A stretch of 64,000 bases of DNA, taken from assembly GCF_022440845.1 (NCBI RefSeq), contig NZ_JAKNTO010000001.1:1984001-2048000 (forward strand). Reading direction: 5' to 3'. Made by a program: the position numbers and the translations under genes. Shown piece by piece: positions 34,834-43,074 of the stretch. The notes below the pieces were generated by a model. The model did not search any database. It saw nothing but the letters and a program-made list of their open reading frames with translations, and was not told where the DNA came from. The DNA comes from Ruminococcus sp. OA3. Its GTDB lineage: Bacteria; Bacillota; Clostridia; Lachnospirales; Lachnospiraceae. The number at the start of each line of letters is the position of its first letter. Within the stretch, counting starts at the first letter, position 1.

Positions 34834-35676
34834 TCAATGCGCCTGGCGGTACTCGCTGGGGGACATTCCCAGCTTTTTGCGAAAATAATAAGAAAAATAA
34901 GCGTCATTTTGAAATCCGGTACTGACGGCAACCTGGCGGATCGTGAGACCTGTGTCCGACAGCAGGATTTTAGCGGCATTCAGACGGGTGTTCAAAATAT
35001 ATTCTTTGGGGGAGATTCCGGTCTCCTCCTTGAATTTTGTGGAAAAATAACTGGGATTCAGGCAGGCGATATCGGCCAGCCCGGTCAATGTCAGAGACTC
35101 CTGATAGTGAATCTGGATATAATTCATGATCTCACTAATAATGGATTCTCTGGCATTTTTTTTCATTTTTGTCCGCATCAGAATATCGGACAGAATCATG
35201 TGGATATAACTGGAAGTCAGCTCCTCACACAGAGGAGCCTGATCCCGAAAGCCATTCAGGATTTCGCGGAGCAGGTCATATGTGCGTGTCAGATTAATGG
35301 GAACATAGACATGTCCGTAACGGCAGATTTCTGTCACCAGTTCATCAGAAGAGCAGCCGTCGAATCCGATCCAGTACATTTCCGTAAGTTCGTTAGATGC
35401 ATAGATATGATATTTCCGTGTGTCAACAACAGCAATTTCATTTTCAGTGATCGTATAATCTTTGGAGCCCACGATCAGAGACAGGCTGCCTTTTACTACA
35501 TAGAGTATGAGAAAACGTATTTCTGTCGGCGCACTGCGTGAAATAAGATAGTGCCTGTTTAAAAAATAATGTCCGCATCTGTCCAGGAAAAAGAGGTTTT
35601 TTCTGGCAAATGCTGATGGAAAATTAATATAAAGATCCGATGGGTCCAGGATTCCGGCTTCTCCGATAGGTTTCAT
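34834..35676 (-). CDS. AraC-family transcriptional regulator
   Basis: 280 residues behind a GGAGG site. The N-terminal half is a cupin-like ligand domain (FLILYVVKGSLSLIVGSKDY, then IAVVDTRKYHIYAS). The C-terminal ~100 residues hold two helix-turn-helix units: LTLTGLADIACLNPSYFSTK and LTIRQVAVSTGFQNDAYFSY with RKKLGMSPSEYR. It lies 15 bases behind the GntR/LacI-type gene and is co-transcribed with it, divergent from the catabolic operon, so it probably activates that operon in response to the imported compound. Confidence 0.92.
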   Translation of the reverse strand: MKPIGEAGILDPSDLYINFPSAFARKNLFFLDRCGHYFLNRHYLISRSAPTEIRFLILYVVKGSLSLIVGSKDYTITENEIAVVDTRKYHIYASNELTEMYWIGFDGCSSDELVTEICRYGHVYVPINLTRTYDLLREILNGFRDQAPLCEELTSSYIHMILSDILMRTKMKKNARESIISEIMNYIQIHYQESLTLTGLADIACLNPSYFSTKFKEETGISPKEYILNTRLNAAKILLSDTGLTIRQVAVSTGFQNDAYFSYYFRKKLGMSPSEYRQAH

Positions 35677-35691
35677 GGTATCGCCTCCAGT

Positions 35692-36765
35692 TTAAATGTG
35701 GTCTTTTACGGTATCACGTTCCACCAGTTTTGGGGTAAACGTATAATTTGCGTCAAAAGTAGGATCGTGTATCAATTTTACAAGATTTTCTGCCGTTTTC
35801 AGCCCAATCTCCACGCTCGGATGCACAATGGTGGTAAGCTGAGTTCCCTGTCGTGCCAGCGGAGAGTCATCGTATCCGATAACCGACATATCATCCGGGA
35901 CCCGGATACCGTGATCCTGAAGAAAGGCCAGCAGTGCGGATGCCATAAGGTCATTATAGCAGAAGATGGCTGAGTGATTTTCAAGGCATGCCAAAACCCG
36001 CTCTTCCTGTACATCAAGAAACATGGAAGGGGAAGTTTCGTTGGTATACCAGAGCACATTAGTTTCGCGGGGAATCATCTGGTATTCCTGAAGCGCACGC
36101 AGATACCCCTGGTAGCGGTAAATACCCTGAAGATCGTCAAGTTTTCCTATATGCATAATATCATGGTGCCCGTGTTCCAGCAAATGCTTTGTGGCAAGAT
36201 ATCCTCCCTCCCTGTCATCCAGTGCGATACGCGGCAGATTGATGTCACTGTAATTACAGTCGATCAATACGATAGGAAAGGTTTCCTTCAGCTGCCGGTA
36301 TAATTCCGGCTGGATTCTTGGAAGGGTCGTTCTGCTCGGCTCCAGTATGATCCCTGCAAAATCCTTGTCCAGCAGTGAGGAAAGAACGTAATGTTCTGTC
36401 TCCGCGCTGTTGTTGGTGCCCAGGAGATTCATAAGGAATCCGGCCCTGGCAAGAGCGTCATAGATAGCGCTGATTTTCTGTGGAAAAATATAGGAATCCA
36501 GGTATGTTGTAATAACTGCGATATTCTGTGAGGAGACGGGGACAGTATGGATTTTCGGCGGATGTGCTACATAAGTCCCGCTTCCCTGGATCGTTGTCAG
36601 TATACCTTTGGAGGCCAGATGTTCAATAGCCTTCCGCACAGTCTGGCGGCTGACGTGAAGCGTCTGAGAGAGCTGAAGCTCCGGGGGAATATTATCTCCC
36701 TGTTTTAAATTGTTTTCGGTAATATTGGATAAGATCCAATCCGAGACCTGCAAATATTTTGCCAT
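35692..36765 (-). CDS. GntR/LacI hybrid regulator, AraR-like
   Basis: The start is ATG 36765, giving 357 residues. The N-terminal GntR winged helix (LKQGDNIPPELQLSQTLHVS, then RQTVRKAIEHLASKGILTTI) is fused to a LacI/periplasmic-binding-type sugar domain (INLPRIALDDREGGYLATKH, IRVPDDMSVIGYDDSPLARQ). This is the build of AraR of Bacillus, which represses sugar operons until the sugar binds. Here it diverges from the UroD/ABC/dehydrogenase operon. An AraR-like half-palindrome lies inside its own promoter. The ligand is unknown. Confidence 0.92.
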   Translation of the reverse strand: MAKYLQVSDWILSNITENNLKQGDNIPPELQLSQTLHVSRQTVRKAIEHLASKGILTTIQGSGTYVAHPPKIHTVPVSSQNIAVITTYLDSYIFPQKISAIYDALARAGFLMNLLGTNNSAETEHYVLSSLLDKDFAGIILEPSRTTLPRIQPELYRQLKETFPIVLIDCNYSDINLPRIALDDREGGYLATKHLLEHGHHDIMHIGKLDDLQGIYRYQGYLRALQEYQMIPRETNVLWYTNETSPSMFLDVQEERVLACLENHSAIFCYNDLMASALLAFLQDHGIRVPDDMSVIGYDDSPLARQGTQLTTIVHPSVEIGLKTAENLVKLIHDPTFDANYTFTPKLVERDTVKDHI

Positions 36766-36809
36766 CACACACCTCTGTTCTTAATTAATATACATATATT
36801 TTCTACTTT

Positions 36810-36838
36810 ATTATACAATTGGTACGTAAAAAAATCAA
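36810..36838 (-). promoter_or_regulatory. Promoter of the two-regulator operon with an internal AraR-like operator
   Basis: Minus-strand TTGATT (36838-36833), 17 bases, TATAAT (36815-36810). The spacer carries ATTGGTACGTAAAA (plus strand, 36818-36831), similar to the AraR box ATTTGTACGTACAAAT. This suggests autorepression by the encoded GntR/LacI hybrid. Confidence 0.55.
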
Positions 36839-37120
36839 TAAGAGTACAAAATAAATACAAATTAAATACAAGCAAAAAATCTTAAATACAAAAAATCCCG
36901 GCATAAATCTAATAATAATAAAAAAACTCAAAAAAATATACAAAATTACAAAATAAAGCTTATAGAATATATACAAAAAAGTGCAAAAACAGATAAAAAT
37001 GTTGACAAAAATATACAAATAAAATACAATTAAAAACAGAAAAGATAAAAAGCAAAATACAAAACGGACAACATATAATACAAATCTAAAAAGGGTACAA
37101 ATTAAAACGGTCAAGGGAGG
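36839..37120 (+). promoter_or_regulatory. A-rich, strand-biased leader with repeated TACAAA and the operon promoter
   Basis: About 280 bases with very high A on the plus strand and few T or G. The motif TACAAA or ATACAA recurs more than ten times. TTGACA (37002-37007), 17 bases, TACAAT (37025-37030) is the promoter of the catabolic operon. GTACAAA half-sites at 36844 and 37095 resemble AraR half-boxes. No gene: minus-strand translation gives only phenylalanine-, leucine- and isoleucine-rich low-complexity sequence. Confidence 0.6.
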
Positions 37121-37128
37121 ATTGACAA

Positions 37129-38229
37129 ATGGGAAAAACGAAAGCAGAGCGGACCCTGGATGTGATCAAAAGAAAAGACATCTCATATCTGCCGAGCCAG
37201 ATAGCTTTTGCAACGGGAACGGGCAAACAAAAAGTTGTGGATGCCATGGGATTTCAGACATGGGATGAGTTTGATGAATATCTTGATAATCATTATCATA
37301 TGACGTGTCAGATGGACGATGTTGTCTGCTGGTATTGCGGAGATGTGGATAAAACAAAACTGGCTGCGAAGCACGGATGTGCCAGAATTGACTGGAAGAC
37401 AAACCGTGTCTGGGACCGTTGGGAGATGGAATTTGATATCTATGCACCGAGTGGATTTTTCAATTACGGACATCCTCTGGCCGATCTGGATGAGGAGATG
37501 CTGGAAAGATGGAGTCCCCCGTCGCTGGATGACATGGACAACCTTTTCGGGTTTGCAATGGAAGAGAAAGATCAGTACGGTAAAGATTATCTCGTATTCG
37601 TAAACGGGTACTGCGGGATATTCGAGCGTTCTTTTAATCTGGTGGGGTTCGAAGATTTTATGGCATTGCTGGTGACTGAGCCGGACCTGGCATATGCATT
37701 GATGGAAAAGATCACCGATTATAAAGTTGAGATTGCAAAGGAGTGTGTGAAGCGGGGATTTGAGATGGCACACCACGGAGATGATCTGGGGACACAGATC
37801 ACAACGTTTTTATCCGTCCCCATGTTTCAGAAGATGATCAAACCACATCTGAAGAGGCTGTTTGCTGTTTACAAAGACGCAGGGCTTCCGATACAGATGC
37901 ATACCTGTGGAAATGTGACAGACTACATACCGGATCTGATCGATATCGGGCTCGATGTTCTGGAACCGGTACAGGCATGTATGGACTTTGAATTTCTGCA
38001 GAGAGAATATGGAAAGGATCTCTGCTTCTATGGCGGAATCGATACACAGCAGCTGCTGACTTTCGAACGGCCGGAGAAAGTGTATGATGAGACACTTCGT
38101 GTCATTGATGTTCTGGGAAAAGACGGCGGACTGATCATTGCACCATCCCAGGAACTGATGCCGAACGTACCGGTTGAAAATATTATTGCGATGCTGAACG
38201 CAATCAACCGGGTCAAGGGCAGAAACTGA
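37129..38229 (+). CDS. Uroporphyrinogen-decarboxylase-like (UroD/MtaA superfamily) protein
   Basis: 366 residues behind GGGAGG. The TIM-barrel superfamily pattern is visible: GFEMAHHGDDLGTQITTFLS, then KPHLKRLFAVYKDAGLPIQM, H258-T-C260-G, LDVLEPVQ and YGGIDTQQLL. The HxC pair matches two zinc ligands of MtaA-type methyltransferases. At the third ligand position (APSQEL, S340) a serine stands where MtaA has cysteine, and the UroD N-terminal RxPxWxMRQAG motif is absent. It is therefore neither a true heme enzyme nor a standard MtaA. As first gene of a sugar-ABC/dehydrogenase operon its task is unknown; demethylation or decarboxylation of the imported compound is a guess. Confidence 0.8.
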   Translation: MGKTKAERTLDVIKRKDISYLPSQIAFATGTGKQKVVDAMGFQTWDEFDEYLDNHYHMTCQMDDVVCWYCGDVDKTKLAAKHGCARIDWKTNRVWDRWEMEFDIYAPSGFFNYGHPLADLDEEMLERWSPPSLDDMDNLFGFAMEEKDQYGKDYLVFVNGYCGIFERSFNLVGFEDFMALLVTEPDLAYALMEKITDYKVEIAKECVKRGFEMAHHGDDLGTQITTFLSVPMFQKMIKPHLKRLFAVYKDAGLPIQMHTCGNVTDYIPDLIDIGLDVLEPVQACMDFEFLQREYGKDLCFYGGIDTQQLLTFERPEKVYDETLRVIDVLGKDGGLIIAPSQELMPNVPVENIIAMLNAINRVKGRN

Positions 38230-38285
38230 AGAACCTGTTCATTATAAGAAGATAAAACAAAACAGGAGAGAAAGGAGATTTGAAA

Positions 38286-39350
38286 ATGAAAAAGATGTTG
38301 GCGGTTTTATTGGCGGGGGCTATGGCGGTTGGACTGATGGCGTGTACCACACAGCAGAGTTCACCGGCAGGTGACAGCGGCTTGGGGGATTCCGGAAACA
38401 GTGCGGAAGCACCGGCAGACAAGGCGGCGTCTGACAATGCAGGGGAGAAATCCGGTGACGCCGGAAGCTCCAAAGGTACGATTGTATTCAGTACGAAGAC
38501 GATCACCAACAATGAATTCCAGCGGGTTATGGCGGAAGAGGCACAGAAAGCCGTGGAGGCGGCAGGCTATCATTTTGAACTGATCCTCTCAGGGGACGAG
38601 CTTGCGGTTGCCAAACAGGTGGAGAATATTGAGAATGCGATCAATAAAAATGTTGATGGACTGATCGTGGCACCGATGGACGGAAGTGCAGTGATTCCGG
38701 CATTAGAGAAAGCTAAGGCCGCCGGGATTCCTGTCATTATCGCGGATGCGGCAATCGATGAAGGGCATGAGGATCTGTATGCTACTTACGTTGGATCCGA
38801 CAACTATAAGATCGGTCAGGAAGCAGCAAAGCAGATGATCGATAAAATAGGTGAAGGTGAGGTCGTGATGGTGCGAGGTGCATCCGGTGCGATGGGAGGA
38901 GAACTCCGTGCACAGGGATTCACAGACGGCCTGGATGGAAGTCCGGTAACTCTGGTTAATGAGCAGAGCGGCGAATGGCAGAGTGATGTGGCTATGCAGG
39001 TAACAGAAAACATGCTGACTGCCAACCCGGATACAAAAGGCATATTCCTGTGCTCGGACGGTATGCTCTCAGGCGTGATCAGCGCATATCAGAACAAAGG
39101 GAAAACAGGGGATGATGTCTGCGTGATCTCTGTAGACGGCAATATCTCTGCCCTTGATGCAATCGAAGCGGGTACCTGCTACGGCGTTGTAGCGCAGTAT
39201 CCGGGCGTGATCGGACAAAAATCTGCGGAAACTCTGCTCAGTATCCTGAGCGGGGAGACGGATCCGGAATCTCTTGATAAATTTATTGATTCAGGATACT
39301 TCTTTATGAATCCTGATAATATTGAAGAGTCCAGAGAGATCGCTTATTAA
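38286..39350 (+). CDS. Ribose-type ABC transporter substrate-binding lipoprotein
   Basis: The start is ATG 38286, 8 bases behind AAAGGAG, giving 354 residues. It has a lipoprotein signal peptide with lipobox LMAC and a low-complexity Ser/Gly/Ala linker (to about residue 58). A Peripla_BP_4 domain follows (GTIVFSTKTITNNEFQRVMA, ENIENAINKNVDGLIVAPMD, TKGIFLCSDGMLSGVISAYQ). It resembles RbsB/inositol-binding proteins and should capture the sugar or cyclitol for the two permeases and ATPase downstream. Confidence 0.93.
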   Translation: MKKMLAVLLAGAMAVGLMACTTQQSSPAGDSGLGDSGNSAEAPADKAASDNAGEKSGDAGSSKGTIVFSTKTITNNEFQRVMAEEAQKAVEAAGYHFELILSGDELAVAKQVENIENAINKNVDGLIVAPMDGSAVIPALEKAKAAGIPVIIADAAIDEGHEDLYATYVGSDNYKIGQEAAKQMIDKIGEGEVVMVRGASGAMGGELRAQGFTDGLDGSPVTLVNEQSGEWQSDVAMQVTENMLTANPDTKGIFLCSDGMLSGVISAYQNKGKTGDDVCVISVDGNISALDAIEAGTCYGVVAQYPGVIGQKSAETLLSILSGETDPESLDKFIDSGYFFMNPDNIEESREIAY

Positions 39351-39402
39351 AGCATTGGATTGTGTGAGCACATTGTGAGGAACAATCCGTGGTATCGTAT
39401 TT

Positions 39403-39425
39403 CGAGCCATAGCCTCTATGGCTCG
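39403..39425 (+). promoter_or_regulatory. Intra-operon hairpin after the binding-protein gene
   Basis: CGAGCCATAG (39403-39412) pairs perfectly with CTATGGCTCG (39416-39425), 3-base loop, then AACGTTTTAAAA. Hairpins at this place often protect the binding-protein mRNA or partly terminate, so that it is made in excess over the permeases. Confidence 0.6.
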
Positions 39426-39469
39426 AACGTTTTAAAAGGCATTGAATCAGAAAAGGCAGGAGGCTCACC

Positions 39470-40423
39470 GTGAAAAAAGTAAGGTTTAAGAAAAAGTATA
39501 TTTTTATCCTGGTTGTGGTGGCGGCGTTTATTATTGCAGGAAGTTTTATCCCTAACTATTTTACCTTCAATAATATTATGAATGTGACGCGGCAGAGCTC
39601 GACCATTGCAATCTGTGCACTGGCAATGACACTGGTATTGATCATCAAGGGAATTGACCTGGGAACGGGAGGCGTGATGGCATTCTGCGCCATGATCAGC
39701 GGCATGCTCATGCTTTCGGGCTTTCCTGTTCTGCTGGCGATCCTGATCGGAATGGCTGTCGGTCTGGTAATCGGTGTGCTGAACGGGCTGCTGGTTTCAA
39801 AGATAAAAATACCGGCATTTATCGCCACATATGTAACAGGCCAGATCACTCTGGGGATGGCACTCGTGATCGGACAGGGGCGTTCCATCAGCGGTATGCC
39901 GGCCTCCTATCAGGCGATCGGAAATACTCTGATACTGGGGATACCGGTAAACACCTATATTATGCTTGTCTTCCTCGGCGTAACAACAGTCATCCTCAAA
40001 AACACCAGAATGGGAAAACATATTTATGCGCTGGGCGGCAATGAGACGACGCTGAAGATGGAAGGCGTCAATGTGGATAAAGTAAAGGTTTTTTCGTTTG
40101 CGCTTTGCGGCCTGTATGCCGCGCTTGCGGGCATTCTGCTGAGTGCGCAGATGAATACCGTGCACCCCACACAGGGGTCCACCTATCAGCTGGATGCGGT
40201 TGCCGCGTCGGTGATCGGTGGAGTCAGTATGCTGGGCGGTGAGGGAAAAGCCTGGATGTCGGTGCTGGGGGCTCTGATCATTGGTTTTCTCAGAAATGCG
40301 CTGGATATGCTGGGAATCCATCCTTATTTCCAGAACCTGGCGATCGGTGCAGCGATCATCATCGTTGTCGGAATCAGTGTCTATAACCGTAACAAAGAAC
40401 TTGAAGCAGCAAAGGTATTTTAA
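39470..40423 (+). CDS. Ribose-type ABC transporter permease 1 (RbsC-like)
   Basis: GTG start at 39470 behind GCAGGAGG, 317 residues, eight to ten membrane helices. BPD_transp_2 marks: ALAMTLVLIIKGIDLGTGGV, NGLLVSKIKIPAFIATYVTG, and GKHIYALGGNETTLKMEGVN with the coupling segment. It pairs with the following permease, giving a heterodimeric channel, whereas classical Rbs systems use one permease twice. Confidence 0.92.
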   Translation: MKKVRFKKKYIFILVVVAAFIIAGSFIPNYFTFNNIMNVTRQSSTIAICALAMTLVLIIKGIDLGTGGVMAFCAMISGMLMLSGFPVLLAILIGMAVGLVIGVLNGLLVSKIKIPAFIATYVTGQITLGMALVIGQGRSISGMPASYQAIGNTLILGIPVNTYIMLVFLGVTTVILKNTRMGKHIYALGGNETTLKMEGVNVDKVKVFSFALCGLYAALAGILLSAQMNTVHPTQGSTYQLDAVAASVIGGVSMLGGEGKAWMSVLGALIIGFLRNALDMLGIHPYFQNLAIGAAIIIVVGISVYNRNKELEAAKVF

Positions 40424-40440
40424 ACAGGAGGTGACATCAT

Positions 40441-41427
40441 ATGACCGATACAGCTGGTGGTGCAAATGCTGCACCCGAAAAAAACAAAATAATCAGAGAG
40501 TTTGTGAAAAACAGAGGGAATGTGATCATCTTCCTGTTCATATGGCTGGCAGGCATGATCTTTGTAAAGAATTTTGCAAATCTGGACAACAATCTGAATA
40601 TCGTGACACAGTCGGCCATTCCGGCAATCTCCTGTCTCGGTATGACGTTTGTACTGATGACGGGGGGGATCGACCTTTCTGTAGGGTATACTCTGGGATT
40701 CTGCAGTTACATGTTCGGCATGTTTGCGATCAAGATGCAGCTTCCGGTTATTGTGGCTCTTATACTGACTCTGATCATCGGTGGCATATGCGGACTGGTT
40801 AATGGATTGCTTGTTCAGATTGTAAAGATTCCTGCATTTATCGTGACATTGGGAACTGGATATATTATTTTTGGTATTGCACAGATCATCAGCAACGGCA
40901 GTGCGATCACTAATCTGCCGGAAAATGTACTGGCGATTGCCAGGGCAAAATTTCTGGGTATTTCCAGCATGGTCTACATCGCGGCTGCAGTAGTATTAAT
41001 ATGCTGGTTTGTGCTTCATAAATCTACATATGGACGGACTCTGATGTCCGTCGGACTCAATATTAAGGCAAGCCGGCTGAGCGGTATTAAGGCAGGATAT
41101 GTGACGGTAATGGCTTATGTAACATGCGGAGTCTGTTCCGCACTTGCGGCGGTGCTTATGGCGACCAGGGTCAACAACTGTGTTCCGACGCTGGGAGGAA
41201 CAGAGTTTACATTTCAGGTGATAACGGCGGCGATTCTGGGAGGAGCAAGTCTGTTCGGGGGAGTGGGAAGCGCCTGGGGCTCTGTACTCGGTGTGATGAC
41301 CATCTATATTGTTGAAAACTGCCTGGGTCTGCTGGGAGTCAACTACTATATGTATACGGCGATCTTAAGTATTATTATCCTTGCAGCAATTGTTTTTGAA
41401 AATCTGAAAAACCGGATTCTGCAGTAG
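40441..41427 (+). CDS. Ribose-type ABC transporter permease 2 (RbsC-like)
   Basis: 328 residues from ATG 40441 behind ACAGGAGGTGA. Same family as the upstream permease: GMTFVLMTGGIDLSVGYTLG, NGLLVQIVKIPAFIVTLGTG, GRTLMSVGLNIKASRLSGIK, GGASLFGGVGSAWGSVLGVM. Two distinct permeases in one operon suggest a heteromeric channel. Confidence 0.92.
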   Translation: MTDTAGGANAAPEKNKIIREFVKNRGNVIIFLFIWLAGMIFVKNFANLDNNLNIVTQSAIPAISCLGMTFVLMTGGIDLSVGYTLGFCSYMFGMFAIKMQLPVIVALILTLIIGGICGLVNGLLVQIVKIPAFIVTLGTGYIIFGIAQIISNGSAITNLPENVLAIARAKFLGISSMVYIAAAVVLICWFVLHKSTYGRTLMSVGLNIKASRLSGIKAGYVTVMAYVTCGVCSALAAVLMATRVNNCVPTLGGTEFTFQVITAAILGGASLFGGVGSAWGSVLGVMTIYIVENCLGLLGVNYYMYTAILSIIILAAIVFENLKNRILQ

Positions 41428-41430
41428 GAA

Positions 41431-41534
41431 CCTGAATTAAGCCGCAGCGAGTGCGGTACAGGAGGTAAGGTTGAAAGAAAACTTTCACCCATCCCTGAAT
41501 TAAGCCGCAGCGAGTGCGGCACAGGAGGTAAGGT
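41431..41534 (+). repeat. Direct repeat of a hairpin plus Shine-Dalgarno element, copies B and C
   Basis: Two 41-base copies (41431-41471 and 41494-41534) differ at a single base and are offset by 63 bases. Each holds CCGCA-GCGAG-TGCGG and then ACAGGAGGTAAGG. Copy C is the ribosome site of the ATPase gene. Copy B precedes a TTG-started 10-codon mini-frame (LKENFHPSLN, stop TAA 41501) that ends inside copy C. A small GAAAG/CTTTC hairpin lies between them. Confidence 0.85.
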
Positions 41535-41539
41535 AATAA

Positions 41540-43057
41540 ATGGGAAAAACAATTTTGAAGATGGAGGGCATCACGAAATATATCTTCGATGAATATGGAA
41601 AAGCGATCCGGAATACATCTGTCAAAATTCTGGAGGATGTAGATTTTGACCTGCAGGAAGGCGAGGTGCATGTGATCGTTGGAGAAAATGGTGCCGGGAA
41701 GTCGACTCTGATGAAAGTGATCGGAGGCATCATTCCTCCAGATGAGGGCACTGTAATGCTGAACGATGAAAAGTATGAAGTGAGGGGCCCGAAAGAGGCA
41801 CGGGAAAAGGGAGTTGCATTTATCCATCAGGAGTTAAATCTCTGTCTGAATCTGGATATAGCACATAACATTTTTCTGGGCAGAGAACCCGTAAAAAACG
41901 GTCTCGTTGACCATCAGACGATTTACCAAAAGAGCAGAGAGTACCTGGATTTCTTCGGATACGAAGACATTGATCCCAGGACCATGATCCGTGATCTGTC
42001 CACGGCGCGTCAGCAGGTGGTGGAGATCGTCAAGGCGATGTCTTATAAGTCGAAGATTATTATCATGGATGAGCCGACAGCCAGTCTTACCCAGAAAGAG
42101 ATCGACCATCTGTTTAAATTGATCAGGCAGATGAAGAGAGATGGGATCAGCATCATCTATATCTCACATCGCTTTGACGAACTGAGGGAGATCGGGGACC
42201 GTATCACGGTGCTGCGAGACGGGAAGTCTGTTAAGACGCTCTCCATGGATGATTTTGACTATGATAATATTGTAAAACTGATGGTTGGCCGTACGATCGG
42301 AAATATGTTTGACTGTACTCATCAGGTCACGGATCAGGAAGTCCTGAGGCTGGAAGGTGTAAAAATTTCACCAAATACCAAACCAGTGGATCTGGTCGTA
42401 AACCGGGGGGAGATCGTAGGTCTTGGAGGTCTGGTGGGATCGGGCAGAAGCGAACTGGCCAGGAGTGTATTTGGCGACCGCCCGGTCTTTGGCGGCCGTG
42501 TGATCTATAAGGGCAAAGATTATACGAATGCTTCACCGTCTAAATCAATTGAGATGGGGATGGCTTATCTGTCGGAGGACCGGAAAATTGACGGGCTGAT
42601 CACAGACAAAAATATTAAGGAAAACATCACACTTGCATCACTGCCGCAGCTGTTTAAAAATCATGTCATCAATGTGAAGATGGAAAAAGAGATAGCAGCA
42701 GCCGGAATCAAGGAACTGAATGTCATATGCCGCAGTATGGATCAGCTTGTGAGCACACTCAGCGGCGGAAACCAGCAGAAAGTATTGTTTTCCAAGTGGC
42801 TGACCAGTAAACCGGATCTTCTGATGCTGGATGAACCGACCAGGGGGATCGATGTCAATGCGAAAGCGGAGATCTATCAGATCATTGATAATATAGCCAG
42901 GCAGGGTGTGGCAATCCTGATGATTTCATCGGAGCTGCCGGAACTAATTGGAATGAGTGACAGAATCTACGTTATGAGAAAAGGCTGCGTTTCCTTGGAG
43001 ATCACGCAGAAAGAGATGATGACGCAGGAGAGAATCCTGGCAAATACACTGGGATAG
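41540..43057 (+). CDS. Ribose-type ABC transporter double ATPase (RbsA/MglA-like)
   Basis: 505 residues, two fused ABC domains. Domain 1: Walker A GENGAGKST, signature LSTARQQVVEIVKA, Walker B IIIMDEPTAS. Domain 2: degenerate Walker A GLVGSGRSE, signature LSGGNQQKVLFSKWL, Walker B LLMLDEPTRGIDV. The asymmetric second site is normal for RbsA-type sugar ATPases. It energises the two upstream permeases. Confidence 0.94.
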   Translation: MGKTILKMEGITKYIFDEYGKAIRNTSVKILEDVDFDLQEGEVHVIVGENGAGKSTLMKVIGGIIPPDEGTVMLNDEKYEVRGPKEAREKGVAFIHQELNLCLNLDIAHNIFLGREPVKNGLVDHQTIYQKSREYLDFFGYEDIDPRTMIRDLSTARQQVVEIVKAMSYKSKIIIMDEPTASLTQKEIDHLFKLIRQMKRDGISIIYISHRFDELREIGDRITVLRDGKSVKTLSMDDFDYDNIVKLMVGRTIGNMFDCTHQVTDQEVLRLEGVKISPNTKPVDLVVNRGEIVGLGGLVGSGRSELARSVFGDRPVFGGRVIYKGKDYTNASPSKSIEMGMAYLSEDRKIDGLITDKNIKENITLASLPQLFKNHVINVKMEKEIAAAGIKELNVICRSMDQLVSTLSGGNQQKVLFSKWLTSKPDLLMLDEPTRGIDVNAKAEIYQIIDNIARQGVAILMISSELPELIGMSDRIYVMRKGCVSLEITQKEMMTQERILANTLG

Positions 43058-43074
43058 AAAAAGGAGATGGTACG

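Noticed and set aside
36803-37114. 103-codon minus-strand frame rich in Phe, Leu and Ile
   Set aside because: It is the translation of the A-rich control region; low complexity, no plausible start, and it would cover the promoters of both operons.
41346-41552. Minus-strand frame with the repeated peptide LPPVPHSLRLNSG
   Set aside because: The peptide repeat only mirrors the duplicated hairpin/ribosome-site DNA element; not a gene.
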